Shown piece by piece: positions 7,409-16,321 of a stretch of DNA of 64,000 nucleotides. Below the pieces are notes generated by a model. The model was not told where the DNA came from. It made no database searches and saw nothing but the letters and a program-made list of their open reading frames with translations. Each line of letters begins with the position of its first letter. Positions within the stretch are counted from its first letter, which is position 1. Origin of the DNA: Paraburkholderia unamae (GTDB taxonomy: Bacteria > Pseudomonadota > Gammaproteobacteria > Burkholderiales > Burkholderiaceae); contig NZ_QLSU01000022.1 of assembly GCF_003268775.1 (NCBI RefSeq), positions 1 through 64,000 on the forward strand. Reading direction: 5' to 3'. The position numbers and the translations under genes are program-made.

Positions 7409-8326
7409 TTAGAGGCCCTCTACGGCCCAAACCCGGTCGAGCCAATCCCCCACCAGCCGCGCAATCGCTTCAGGCCGTTCTTCCTGTACGAAGTGAATGC
7501 CTTCGCCTGCCTCCACGATCTCGAGATTGCGGATCGTCTCGCGGCTCCAGCGCACGAGCGCATCGGTCATCAGGAAGCCGGGGTTGAAGGTGAGCAGTAG
7601 CTTCGGCGTCGGGCTGCTGCCGAGCCATTCCATCGCGAGTTCGAGAAACACAACGCTGGTTGCGGGCTCACCGTCGACAGGAAGATTGCGCGGCCCCGCG
7701 AGCACCGCCTTGCGTGAATCGGGCGCCGGAAAGGCCGACTGATATTCCTTGAGTGCATCCGCTCCCAGCGGCTTCAGAAAGAACCACGGAAACAGCTCCG
7801 TCATGAACCGGTTCTCTTCCAGAACGAAACGTTCGCCAACGCCTACCTGACGCAACCGCGCACGCGTGGCGATGAACTCGGCGGGCAGCGCGGCCGAATC
7901 CACACTGCGGATGACAGGTTCGAAGAAGGCTACCGCCTTCACGCGATCCGGATGACGGCTCGCCCAGTTCAATCCGAAGGCCGCGCCGTAGTCCTGCAGC
8001 ACGAGCGTGACGTTGCGCAGATCCAGCGCGTCGAACCACGCGTCGACGTAGCGCTGCTGGTTGTCGAGTGTGTAGTCGATGTCGGGTTTGCCGGAGCGTC
8101 CGTAGCCAATGAGGTCGGGCGCAAGCAGACGTCCGCGTCCGGTCAGATCGCGAAAGATGTTCCGCCAGAGATAGGAACTCGTCGGATTGCCATGCAGAAA
8201 CACGACCGGGTCGCCCGTGCCGTGTTCGACGGTGTGGAGGTGCGAGTCCAGTACGGGCACATCATGCCGTTTCACGTCGGGCCCAAAAGACTCTTCTTGC
8301 GTGTGTTGCACGGTGCTGGTCGACAT
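7409..8326 (-). CDS. Haloalkane dehalogenase-like alpha/beta hydrolase
   Basis: A 305-residue HLD-II/DhaA-like hydrolase that would cleave carbon-halogen bonds to alcohols. The oxyanion/halide motif HGNPTSSYLWRN supplies N47. The nucleophile elbow is QDYG with D112, the acid is E136 in AFFEP, and the base is H278 in GIHFVQEE, matching the HLD-II triad. The odd point is Y113, because active members have Trp immediately after the nucleophile as the second halide-stabilising residue. It could have altered halide preference or be a non-dehalogenating hydrolase. It is monocistronic and divergent from the ALDH operon, with a palindrome at its 3' end. Confidence 0.85.
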   Translation of the reverse strand: MSTSTVQHTQEESFGPDVKRHDVPVLDSHLHTVEHGTGDPVVFLHGNPTSSYLWRNIFRDLTGRGRLLAPDLIGYGRSGKPDIDYTLDNQQRYVDAWFDALDLRNVTLVLQDYGAAFGLNWASRHPDRVKAVAFFEPVIRSVDSAALPAEFIATRARLRQVGVGERFVLEENRFMTELFPWFFLKPLGADALKEYQSAFPAPDSRKAVLAGPRNLPVDGEPATSVVFLELAMEWLGSSPTPKLLLTFNPGFLMTDALVRWSRETIRNLEIVEAGEGIHFVQEERPEAIARLVGDWLDRVWAVEGL

Positions 8327-8672
8327 ATGGATGCTCGATGCAAGGCGGAGTTTTGTCAGACGCAGGCGTCCAGTCCGGCGACGCTGCGCGAGAGGAAAGA
8401 GGCGGAAGAGTGCGGTCGATTATTGAGTGCATGCTCGCCGCGCACAACGAACGAAAAGAGGTTTGTTTATGCCGACGCCGCTGCGCGCACCGTCACGTCG
8501 CCGTCAAGTGAATCGAAAGTCATTGCAGACAGGATTGTCTGCGATCCTGCTTTAACTTATTCGCTTAAGTTGTTTTCTTATCTGTAGATATTGGTTTGTT
8601 CGACGCATGCCGGAACGTACTGTTACGGCCATTGAGACTTCAATGGGCAGTGCATTGCACTGCGCGCAAACC
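8327..8672. promoter_or_regulatory. Divergent promoter region with two operator-like palindromes
   Basis: The 346-bp gap between the divergent dehalogenase and ALDH genes contains two inverted repeats close to the operon side: GCAGAC-N6-GTCTGC at 8525-8542 and AACTTA-N6-TAAGTT at 8554-8571. Both have the size and symmetry of repressor operators. The GntR/FadR-type regulator encoded second in the operon is the natural candidate to bind one of them. That is inference; the palindromes themselves are directly visible. Confidence 0.55.
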
Positions 8673-10106
8673 ATGCAAACCCTGCTGATAGATGGGCTCT
8701 GGTGTACACCGGACAGCGAAACGGCGATCGACGTAATCGATCCCAGCCACGACAAGACCTTTTCGACGATCGGACGAGGTAGTGCCGCCGACGTCGATCG
8801 CGCCGTTGCGGCGGCACGTCGCGCATCGCTTGGCGTGTGGCGGAACACCAGCGCGCTCGAGCGTGGACGTCTGCTCGCGCGTGCCGCTTCGCTCATCCTC
8901 GAACACGCCGACGAACTGGCGGCCATCGAGGCGCGCGATACCGGCAAGCCGTTGCGTCAGGCGCGAGCGGAGATCGACGTCACCGTGCGTTACTTTGAGT
9001 TCTATGGCGGCGCAGCCGACAAGGTCGCCGGCCACGTCATCCCGTTTCTTCAGGGGCATCAGGCGATCGCTGTGCGCGAACCGCATGGCGTGACCGCGCA
9101 CATCATTCCGTGGAACTACCCGGCGGTGATGTTCGGCCGCTCGATCGCGCCGGCGCTCGCTGCGGGCAACGCGGCCGTGCTCAAACCAGCCGAAGACGCC
9201 TGCCTGACGGTGCTGCGCATCGCGCAACTGCTGATCGACGCCGGACTGCCGCCGGGCGTGCTGAACATCGTGACGGGGCTTGGCAGCGAAGCCGGGGCGG
9301 CATTGAGCGCCCATCCGGATATCGACTTCATTACCTTCACGGGTTCGCCGCAGGCCGGCACGCTCGTGCAGCAGGCGGCAGCGTTGCATCACACGCCTTG
9401 CGTGCTCGAACTGGGCGGCAAGTCGCCCCAAATTGTCTTCGATGACGCTGATTTCGACGCTGCGTTGCCGGCGATCGTCAACGCGATCGTTCAGAACGCC
9501 GGGCAGACGTGTTCGGCCGGCAGCCGGGTGCTGATCGCACGCTCGCGCTATGACGAATGGCTGGCGCGACTCGCCGCGACCTTTCGCGAACTGAAGGTCG
9601 GCGTGCCCGAAGGCAATCACGCGTGCGGACCGCTCATCAATCGCCGGCAATGGCAGCGCGTGGCGGGGCTGGTCGACGCCGCAATTGGCGAAGGCGTCGA
9701 GCGCATCGCTACCAGCAGCATCGCGAGCGACGCGCCGCAGGCGGGCTATTTCTACGCGCCGACGCTGCTTGGCAACGTGCCGCGCACGCACCCCATCGCG
9801 ATCGAGGAAGTCTTCGGGCCAGTGCTGTGCGCGCTGCCCTTTGACGATGAAGACGATGCCGTCGCGCTCGCCAATGCGACGTCGTATGGGCTCGTTACGG
9901 GTGTCTGGACGCGTGACGGCTCGCGTCAGTCGCGTGTCGCGCGGCAGGTGCGCAGCGGTCAGGTCTTCATCAACTGCTATGGCGCGGGCGGCGGGGTTGA
10001 ACTGCCGTTCGGCGGTGTCGGCAAGAGCGGATACGGCCGCGAAAAGGGCCTCGCCGCGCTGGACGAAATGTCGGTCATCAAAACCGTGGTGCAACGCTAT
10101 GAGTAA
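8673..10106 (+). CDS. Aldehyde dehydrogenase (NAD(P)+)
   Basis: A 477-residue ALDH-superfamily enzyme oxidising an aldehyde to the acid. Visible: HIIPWNYPAVM cofactor segment, FTGSPQAGT Rossmann loop, catalytic Glu in CVLELGGKSPQIV, catalytic Cys in NAGQTCSAGSRVL, and EEVFGPVL near the C-terminus. The overall look is betaine-aldehyde/gamma-aminobutyraldehyde dehydrogenase-like, but the substrate is not determinable. Start 8673 (MQTLLIDGLWC) is where homology begins; 8607 is an in-frame alternative. It is the first gene of an 11-gene operon, and its stop overlaps the regulator start by 8 bp. Confidence 0.9.
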   Translation: MQTLLIDGLWCTPDSETAIDVIDPSHDKTFSTIGRGSAADVDRAVAAARRASLGVWRNTSALERGRLLARAASLILEHADELAAIEARDTGKPLRQARAEIDVTVRYFEFYGGAADKVAGHVIPFLQGHQAIAVREPHGVTAHIIPWNYPAVMFGRSIAPALAAGNAAVLKPAEDACLTVLRIAQLLIDAGLPPGVLNIVTGLGSEAGAALSAHPDIDFITFTGSPQAGTLVQQAAALHHTPCVLELGGKSPQIVFDDADFDAALPAIVNAIVQNAGQTCSAGSRVLIARSRYDEWLARLAATFRELKVGVPEGNHACGPLINRRQWQRVAGLVDAAIGEGVERIATSSIASDAPQAGYFYAPTLLGNVPRTHPIAIEEVFGPVLCALPFDDEDDAVALANATSYGLVTGVWTRDGSRQSRVARQVRSGQVFINCYGAGGGVELPFGGVGKSGYGREKGLAALDEMSVIKTVVQRYE

Positions 10107-10827
10107 GGCAGCCGCGCTGCTCGACACGTCAGGCGGCGATACGGCCCGCGCGACGGTGCCGGACGAGGCTGGCGCGCCTCGCCGTGCCGCACGGCCGGCC
10201 GATCTCGAAACCGAACTGCGCAGACGCATTGCCCGGCAGATCGTGCCGCCGGGCGCGCTGTTGCGTGAGGTGGACATCGCCGACGAATTCGGCGTGTCAC
10301 GCGCCCAGGTGCGCGAAGCGTTCGTCGGTCTTGCGTTGCGTGGGCTGATCGACCGCATTCCGAACAAGGGGGCGGTGGTGAGCCGGCTCGACTTCGACCA
10401 GATCGTCGAGATCTTCACCGTGCGCGAGCCGCTGGAAGGCATGTGTGCGCGCCTCGCTGCGCAGAACTCGACACCCGACACGTGGGCGCCGCTCGTCGAG
10501 CTGTTCGACGAAGCCATGCCGCGCTATCTGAAGGAAGGCGATTTCGAATCCTTCACCGAAACCTATCAGCGCTTCCGGCTGCAGATCATCGAAGCGGCCA
10601 GCCATCGCACCTTGCGCGACATGCTCGACAGCATCGGCGACAAGATCAGCGTACTCACGCGCCGCATCATCATTTTGCCGGGGCGCGGCGAACAGGCGCT
10701 CAAGGAGCATCGCGCGGTGCTCGATGCGCTGCATCGCGGCGATGGAGACGCGGCCGAAGCGCTGCGCAAGGAAAACATGCGTAGCGGACTCGAATGGTTC
10801 GTGCGCTATCGCAACTTCGTACTGTGA
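10099..10827 (+). CDS. GntR/FadR-family transcription regulator
   Basis: A 242-residue regulator. The winged helix is at residues ~35-90 (LETELRRRIARQIVPPGALL, then EFGVSRAQVREAFVGLALRGL). The C-terminal all-helical FCD ligand domain follows, with the acidic and His residues typical of metal- or carboxylate-binding FadR types (VREPLEGMCARLA, KEHRAVLDALHRGD). The ATG at 10099 lies inside the ALDH stop region, so the genes are coupled. It probably senses a pathway intermediate and controls the operon through palindromes upstream of the ALDH gene. Confidence 0.9.
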   Translation: MSKAAALLDTSGGDTARATVPDEAGAPRRAARPADLETELRRRIARQIVPPGALLREVDIADEFGVSRAQVREAFVGLALRGLIDRIPNKGAVVSRLDFDQIVEIFTVREPLEGMCARLAAQNSTPDTWAPLVELFDEAMPRYLKEGDFESFTETYQRFRLQIIEAASHRTLRDMLDSIGDKISVLTRRIIILPGRGEQALKEHRAVLDALHRGDGDAAEALRKENMRSGLEWFVRYRNFVL

Positions 10828-10834
10828 GACCCGG

Positions 10835-12088
10835 ATGAGCGACCCTACCGACCGGATGCCGCACGACGCGGCGCACGCTATGCCCCTGCCGCTCGCCGGC
10901 CTGCAGGTGCTGGAACTCGGCTCGACGGTGGCCGGCCCATTCTGCGGCCGGCTGCTCGCCGATTTCGGCGCGCATGTCATCAAGGTCGAGCCGCCCGAGG
11001 GCGACCCGCTGCGCACGATGGGCGAACACTGCAACGGAACCTCGCTGTACGCCGCGAGCATCCTCCGCAACAAGTCGCTCGTGACGATCGATCTGCGTCA
11101 GCCAGAAGGCCGCGCGCTCGCCCGTGAACTGGCGCTGAAAAGCGACATCGTCGTGGAGAACTTCAAGCCGGGCAGTCTGGAGAAATGGGGCCTTGGCTAC
11201 GACGAGCTAAGCGCGATCGACCCGCGGCTCATCATGGTGCGCATCAGCGGATACGGACAGACCGGTCCGTATCGCGAGCGCGCGGGTTACGGCGTGATCA
11301 GCGAAGCGATGAGTGGCATCCGCCACATGACGGGCGATCCGGATCGCCCGCCCGCACGTGTTGCCGTGTCGATGACCGACTACCTGACGGGGCTGTATGC
11401 CGCGTTCGGTGCGACGCTTGCCGTGCTGTCGCGGCAGCAGACCGGGCGCGGGCAGTGCGTCGATGCCGCGCTGTATGAAAGCGCCTTCAGCATGATGGAG
11501 CCGTTCGTGCCGGCGTTCGCGCAACACGGCACGGTGCCGGCGCGCAGCGGCTCGCGTCTGGCGGGCAGCGTGCCCAACAGCCTCTATGAAAGCGCCGACG
11601 GCAGCTTCATCGCGATTGCGGCGATGGCGGATGCGGTCTACCGCCGGCTTGCCCATGCGATGGACCGCGCCGATCTCGCTACCGACGCGCGTTACGCGAA
11701 CGCGGCCGCCCGCATCCGCAATCAGGCGGCGCTGGACGACGAAATCGCGCGCTGGTGCGCGTCTCTCCCGGTTGCGGCACTCGAAACGCGGCTGCATGAA
11801 CACGAAGTGCCTGCGTCGCGCGTCTTCACGATGGCCGACATCTTCGCGGATCCGCACTTCCAGGTGCGCGGCATGTTGCGACGCGTGCCGCACGACGCAC
11901 TCGGCGATGTCACGGTGACGGCGCCCTTGCCGCAACTGTCCGGCACGCCAGGGGCGATCCGTCATGCGGGCGGCGCGCCCGGGCGCGACAGCGAACGCAT
12001 CCTCAAGGACGTGCTCGGAAAATCATCCGAAGAGTACGCGCGGCTGGTCGAAGCGGGCATCGTGCGCGCGTCGCGGAGCACGGCATGA
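10835..12088 (+). CDS. Class III (CaiB/BaiF) CoA-transferase
   Basis: A 417-residue family III CoA-transferase that moves CoA between carboxylic acids. N-terminal signature GLQVLELGSTVAGPFCGRLL; ADFGAHVIKVEPPEGDPLR; and VVENFKPGSLEKWGLGYDEL are diagnostic. The catalytic aspartate that forms the acyl-anhydride is the Asp in SMTDYLTGLYAA. The last 4 bp overlap the carboxyltransferase start. In context it would activate the acid made by the pathway before a carboxylation or further oxidation step; the substrate is unknown. Confidence 0.9.
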   Translation: MSDPTDRMPHDAAHAMPLPLAGLQVLELGSTVAGPFCGRLLADFGAHVIKVEPPEGDPLRTMGEHCNGTSLYAASILRNKSLVTIDLRQPEGRALARELALKSDIVVENFKPGSLEKWGLGYDELSAIDPRLIMVRISGYGQTGPYRERAGYGVISEAMSGIRHMTGDPDRPPARVAVSMTDYLTGLYAAFGATLAVLSRQQTGRGQCVDAALYESAFSMMEPFVPAFAQHGTVPARSGSRLAGSVPNSLYESADGSFIAIAAMADAVYRRLAHAMDRADLATDARYANAAARIRNQAALDDEIARWCASLPVAALETRLHEHEVPASRVFTMADIFADPHFQVRGMLRRVPHDALGDVTVTAPLPQLSGTPGAIRHAGGAPGRDSERILKDVLGKSSEEYARLVEAGIVRASRSTA

Positions 12089-13644
12089 ACGCCGGACTCG
12101 ATCGCGAAGTGGAAGAACTGCAACGGCGCCATGCGTGGGCCGAGCAGATGGGCGGGGTGACGTCGGTGGCGCGCCATCATGCGGCAGGGCGCCTGACCAT
12201 CCGCGAGCGCATCGCGCACGTGGTGGACGAGCACTCGTTCCAGGAGGTCGGCAAACTGACGGGCCAATCGATCGAGGCCGATGCGGACGGCCGCAAGGTC
12301 ATGCCTGCCCCTTACGTGATGGGGCTCGCGCAGATCGATGGACGCAACGTCGCGATCGGCGGCGAAGACTTCACCGTGCGTGGCGGCGTGAGCTGGGCGG
12401 GCGACCGGCGCAAAGGCGGTCAGGGCGGGTTTGTCGAAGACCTCGCATATGAATACCGGATTCCCCTCGTCAACCTGATCGACGGCAGCGGCGGCTCGGT
12501 GACCGGCGCGCTTAAGCGCGGTCACACGGTCTTTCCGGGCGTGCATGGTTTCGAGCGTTCGGTGGCGCTGATGGATCGCGTGCCGGTGGTGAGCGCCGTG
12601 CTCGGCGCAGCCGCGGGCGGTCCCGCAGGGCGCGCGGTGCTGTCGCATTTCTCGGTGATGGTGCGCGGCCAGAGTCAGGTGTTCTGCACCGGACCGGCCG
12701 TCGTCGGACGCTCGCTGGGCAAGACGCCCGAGCGCGAGGCGCTGGGCGGCAGCCGTGTCGCAGTGGATACGGCCGGCACCATCGATCAGGCCGTCGACAC
12801 CGAAGAAGAAGCCTTCGAACTCATCCGGCGCTTTCTGAGCTATCTGCCGCAGCATGCGGGGCAAACGCCGCCGGTGCTGCCGCCCAACGATCCACCCGGA
12901 CGCCGTGAGGAATTCCTGCTCGATATCGTGCCCTCCGACCGGCGCCGCCCGTACGACATGCGGCTGCTCGTGTCGATGGTGGTCGACGACGATTCGTTCT
13001 TCGAGCTTCAGCCGACGCATGGCGCGTCGGTGATCTGCGCATTCGCACGCCTCGGCGGGCATGTGGTCGGCGTGATCGCCAACAACCCGCAAAGCGGCGG
13101 CGGGGCGCTCGACGTGCATGCCGCGCGCAAGCAGACGCGCTTTATCGGGCTGTGCGACACGTTCCATATCCCGCTGGTCTTCTTCGTCGATATTCCTGGC
13201 TTCATGGTGGGTGTGCAGGCCGAACGCGACGGCGTGCTGCGCGCGGGAATGGACGCGGTCGCTGCCGCCGTGCGTGCACGCGTGCCGAAGCTCACCGTCG
13301 TCGTGCGCAAGTGCTATGGCATGGGCGGCATGGCGACCACCGAGAAGAACGGGCTCGGTCTGAAGCTCGCGTGGCCGTCGGCGGAGTGGGGTTCGCTGCC
13401 GATCGAAGGCGGCGTGGATGTCGCCTTCCGGCGCGAGATCGCCGCCGCCGACGATCCGGCGCAGCGCCGCACGGAACTGGAAGCGCAACTGCGCGAACTG
13501 GCCTCGCCGTGGGCGACCGCGCAGGCGTTCGGCGTGGAAGACATCATCGATCCGCGGGATACCCGGCGTTATCTCTGCCGTTTCGTGTCGGCCATGCAGG
13601 CCCGGCTCGCGCACGAAGCGCAACATCGTGGAGCCGTATCTTGA
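12085..13644 (+). CDS. Acyl-CoA carboxyltransferase (beta-subunit type)
   Basis: A 519-residue crotonase-fold carboxyltransferase like PccB/MmdA/AccD-type subunits. Acyl-CoA-binding and oxyanion glycines are seen in DGSGGSVTGALKRG and AAAGGPAGRAVLSHFSVMV; the biotin-side half shows ANNPQSGGGALDVHAARK and FVDIPGFMVGVQAERDGVLR. It can either carboxylate or decarboxylate acyl-CoAs, but needs a biotin carboxyl carrier. None is encoded in this operon. It may therefore borrow another carrier or act in a biotin-independent way. TTGA overlap couples it to the permease gene. Confidence 0.88.
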   Translation: MNAGLDREVEELQRRHAWAEQMGGVTSVARHHAAGRLTIRERIAHVVDEHSFQEVGKLTGQSIEADADGRKVMPAPYVMGLAQIDGRNVAIGGEDFTVRGGVSWAGDRRKGGQGGFVEDLAYEYRIPLVNLIDGSGGSVTGALKRGHTVFPGVHGFERSVALMDRVPVVSAVLGAAAGGPAGRAVLSHFSVMVRGQSQVFCTGPAVVGRSLGKTPEREALGGSRVAVDTAGTIDQAVDTEEEAFELIRRFLSYLPQHAGQTPPVLPPNDPPGRREEFLLDIVPSDRRRPYDMRLLVSMVVDDDSFFELQPTHGASVICAFARLGGHVVGVIANNPQSGGGALDVHAARKQTRFIGLCDTFHIPLVFFVDIPGFMVGVQAERDGVLRAGMDAVAAAVRARVPKLTVVVRKCYGMGGMATTEKNGLGLKLAWPSAEWGSLPIEGGVDVAFRREIAAADDPAQRRTELEAQLRELASPWATAQAFGVEDIIDPRDTRRYLCRFVSAMQARLAHEAQHRGAVS

Positions 13645-14432
13645 AATCCGCTCATGCGTGGCGTCTGCCCGCCTTGCGCCACAAGGCGACCGCCTGGCTG
13701 CTGCCGCTCGCCATCGTGCTGCTGTGGCAACTGGGCTCGTCGCTTGGCGTCATTCCCGCGACCCTGCTGCCGTCGCCGCTCTACGTGCTGGGTACGCTCC
13801 AGTACCTCGCCACCAACGGCGACCTGTGGCGCGACGTGCGTGCAAGCGGCATCCGCGTGATCGAGGGCTATCTGCTCGCGGCGGTCGTGGCCATCGCGCT
13901 CGGCGTTGGGATGGGGCTGTACCGCCCGTTCAACCGCGTGGTCGATTCGCTGATGCAGGTGCTCAAGCCAGTGCCGCCCATCGCGTGGATCCCGCTGTCG
14001 ATCCTCTGGTTCGGTATCGACGAGGGCGCGAAGATTTTCATCATAGTGCTCGGCGCGTTCTTTCCGATCCTGACCAGCACCGTCGATGCGATCCGCCAGA
14101 CCGACGCGCGTTATGTCGAACTCGCGAAAGTGCTCGAACTGCCGCGCCGCCTGTTCATCTTCCGGCTGATGATTCCCGGCGCGCTGCCGCAGATCATCAG
14201 TGGGCTGCGCCTGGGTCTCGCGATGGCGTGGATGTGCGTGGTCGCGGCGGAACTGATCGCGGCGTCGAGCGGCATCGGCTTTCTCATCATGGATGGACGC
14301 GCGATGTCGCAGGCCGATCTCGTCATCGGCGGGATGCTGGTGCTCGGTGTGCTCGGCAAGCTGACCGACGACCTGCTGCGTCTCGTCGAAAAACGTCTGG
14401 TGCGCTGGCGCGCCCATTTCGCAGGATTGTGA
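13641..14432 (+). CDS. ABC transporter permease, SsuC/TauC-like
   Basis: A 263-residue integral membrane protein with about six transmembrane segments, starting at a TTG that overlaps the upstream TGA. The EAA loop that docks the ATPase is at YVELAKVLELPRRLFIFRLM. The family (nitrate/sulfonate/taurine/bicarbonate type) imports small anions or sulfonates. It forms the importer with the next two genes. The specificity is inferred from homology only. Confidence 0.88.
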   Translation: MKSAHAWRLPALRHKATAWLLPLAIVLLWQLGSSLGVIPATLLPSPLYVLGTLQYLATNGDLWRDVRASGIRVIEGYLLAAVVAIALGVGMGLYRPFNRVVDSLMQVLKPVPPIAWIPLSILWFGIDEGAKIFIIVLGAFFPILTSTVDAIRQTDARYVELAKVLELPRRLFIFRLMIPGALPQIISGLRLGLAMAWMCVVAAELIAASSGIGFLIMDGRAMSQADLVIGGMLVLGVLGKLTDDLLRLVEKRLVRWRAHFAGL

Positions 14433-14434
14433 GC

Positions 14435-15289
14435 ATGAGCAACGCATACGCAGGAGCAGAGGCAGAAGCACAGGCGCTCCGCGCGCCGGCCGCAAGGGTC
14501 AGACGCGAAGGCGCGGCGGCCAGCGTGCCGGTTGCGATCGAGAACGTCAGCAAGACATTTACGCGCCCCGACGGCGACGCGGTGCCGGTGCTCGCGGGCA
14601 TCGACCTGACGGTCGCGGCCGGCGAGGTGTTGTGCGTACTCGGCGCGAGCGGTTGCGGCAAGAGCACGCTGCTGCGCATCGTCGCGGGGCTCGAGCGCGC
14701 CGACGCAGGGCGCGTGGTGGTCGGATCGGCGGTGGTCGAAGCGGCGGGTCTCGATCGCGGTTTCGTGTTTCAGGATCACCGGCTCGTGCCGTGGATGAGC
14801 GTGCAGCAGAACGTCGAACTCGCGTTGCATCGGCATCCGGAAGCGGAGCGCCGGCGGATCGCCGAAGAAAAGCTGGCGCTGGTCGGGCTGAGTGCGTTTC
14901 GCGACGCCTGGCCGGGGCAGCTATCGGGCGGCATGGCGCAGCGCGTGGCGATTGCCCGCACGCTCGCGCAACGCCCGCGCGTGCTGCTGATGGACGAGCC
15001 GTTTGGCGCGCTTGACGCGATCACTCGCATGCAGTTGCAGGACGAGTTTCTGAGCCTGCAGGCGAGCGAGGGCATCACCACGATTCTCGTCACACACGAC
15101 ATCGAAGAAGCGGTGTATCTCGGCGATCGCATCGTCGTGCTCTCCGCGCGACCCGGGCGTGTGCGGCATATCGCGCGGGTCGATCTTACGCGTCCGCGCA
15201 ACCGCGCCGATCCGGCGTTCGGCCAGCAGCGGATCGCGCTCTACGAGCAGTTCTTCGCGCACTCGCAGGATGCGGCAACGCTTGCCTGA
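14435..15289 (+). CDS. ABC transporter ATPase, SsuB/TauB-like
   Basis: A 284-residue ATPase. Walker A is GASGCGKST, the Q-loop is in VFQDHRLVPW, the signature is LSGGMAQRVAIAR, Walker B is VLLMDEPFGALD and the H-loop is VTHDIEEA. These are canonical for the sulfonate/nitrate importer class. An N-terminal ~35-residue extension rich in Ala/Glu precedes the domain. It energises the permease at 13641 with the binding protein at 15360. Confidence 0.92.
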   Translation: MSNAYAGAEAEAQALRAPAARVRREGAAASVPVAIENVSKTFTRPDGDAVPVLAGIDLTVAAGEVLCVLGASGCGKSTLLRIVAGLERADAGRVVVGSAVVEAAGLDRGFVFQDHRLVPWMSVQQNVELALHRHPEAERRRIAEEKLALVGLSAFRDAWPGQLSGGMAQRVAIARTLAQRPRVLLMDEPFGALDAITRMQLQDEFLSLQASEGITTILVTHDIEEAVYLGDRIVVLSARPGRVRHIARVDLTRPRNRADPAFGQQRIALYEQFFAHSQDAATLA

Positions 15290-15359
15290 GCGCACGCGCG
15301 AACGCTTCATTCGTACCTCTTCAAAACCACACGACGCTAATCGCAGAAACGGAGAACCA

Positions 15360-16319
15360 ATGAAACGCTACTTCAACCTGGCCGCCGCAACCGTTGCCGT
15401 CTTGCTCGGCATCGGTGCCCACGCCGCGCACGCTGCCGACACGCTGAAACTCGGCTTCATGCCCTTCGTGCCGTATTCGGCCAGCCTCGTCGCCAAACAG
15501 AACGGCTGGGTCGAGGAAGAACTGAAGAAGGAAGGGCTCGGCGACGTATCGGTGAAATGGGTTCAGTTCGCAGGCGGCCCACCCGTCAACGAGGCGATGG
15601 CGTCGCACAATATCGACATCGCTGCGCTCGGCGATACGCCAGCACTGGTCGGCCGTGCGTCGGGTATCGACGATCGCATGATCGGGCTGTCGTACAAGGG
15701 CGGCGCGGCGCAGGCGCTGGTGGTGCGTAGCGACTCGCCCATCAAGTCGATCGACGAACTCAAGGGCAAGAAAGTCGCGACCCTGCGCGGCGGCAATGTG
15801 CACGAACTGCTGGTGCTGATCCTGCAAAGTGCAGGGCTCAAGCTGTCGGACGTCGAGTTCGTGAACCTCGGTCTGGACGACATGGGCACGGCGCTTCTGA
15901 AAGGCGATATCGACGCGGCGCTCGTCTGGGATCCGGTTTTCGTCCGGCTCGATACGACCCATCAGATTCGCGTGCTGCGCACCGGAGCGGGCCTGAAGAG
16001 CAATCTGAATCCGATCATCGCGTCGGCGGACGTGCTCAAGCAGCACCCGAAGTATGTGACGGCCTATCTGCGCGCCATCCAGCGCGGTGCGGACGAACTG
16101 CGCCAGCATCCGCAGGCCGCCGCGACGCAGCTCGCGCCGGTGTTCGGTCTGACCCCGCAACAGACGCTCGTCGCGTTCTCGCGCTCGGAATTCGTGCCGC
16201 CCGTCGATGCCAGCGCACGTGCCGAACTCAAGCGATCGGTGACGTTCCTCCAGGACAACCGCCTGACGCGTAACGCGGTGGACGTGGATACGTTCATCGA
16301 CATTCCGGCGGCGCACTGA
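15360..16319 (+). CDS. ABC transporter substrate-binding protein, SsuA-like
   Basis: A 319-residue periplasmic binding protein with a signal peptide (residues ~1-24, AAATVAVLLGIGAHAAHAA). The two-lobe NMT1/SsuA fold follows: LGFMPFVPYSASLVAKQNGW, then DIAALGDTPALVG and KGKKVATLRGGNVHELL. SsuA-type proteins bind alkanesulfonates, taurine or aromatic sulfonates. GGAG is 6 nt before the ATG. The 70-bp gap from the ATPase gene is the largest inside this operon. Confidence 0.88.
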   Translation: MKRYFNLAAATVAVLLGIGAHAAHAADTLKLGFMPFVPYSASLVAKQNGWVEEELKKEGLGDVSVKWVQFAGGPPVNEAMASHNIDIAALGDTPALVGRASGIDDRMIGLSYKGGAAQALVVRSDSPIKSIDELKGKKVATLRGGNVHELLVLILQSAGLKLSDVEFVNLGLDDMGTALLKGDIDAALVWDPVFVRLDTTHQIRVLRTGAGLKSNLNPIIASADVLKQHPKYVTAYLRAIQRGADELRQHPQAAATQLAPVFGLTPQQTLVAFSRSEFVPPVDASARAELKRSVTFLQDNRLTRNAVDVDTFIDIPAAH

Positions 16320-16321
16320 CG

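Noticed and set aside
8640..10517. Long 625-codon open frame on the minus strand
   Set aside because: It is antisense to the aldehyde dehydrogenase and regulator genes, is Arg/His-rich with no domain, and arises from high-GC codon bias.
11962..13626. 554-codon minus-strand open frame
   Set aside because: Antisense to the carboxyltransferase gene; composition is typical of out-of-frame reading and no motif is present.
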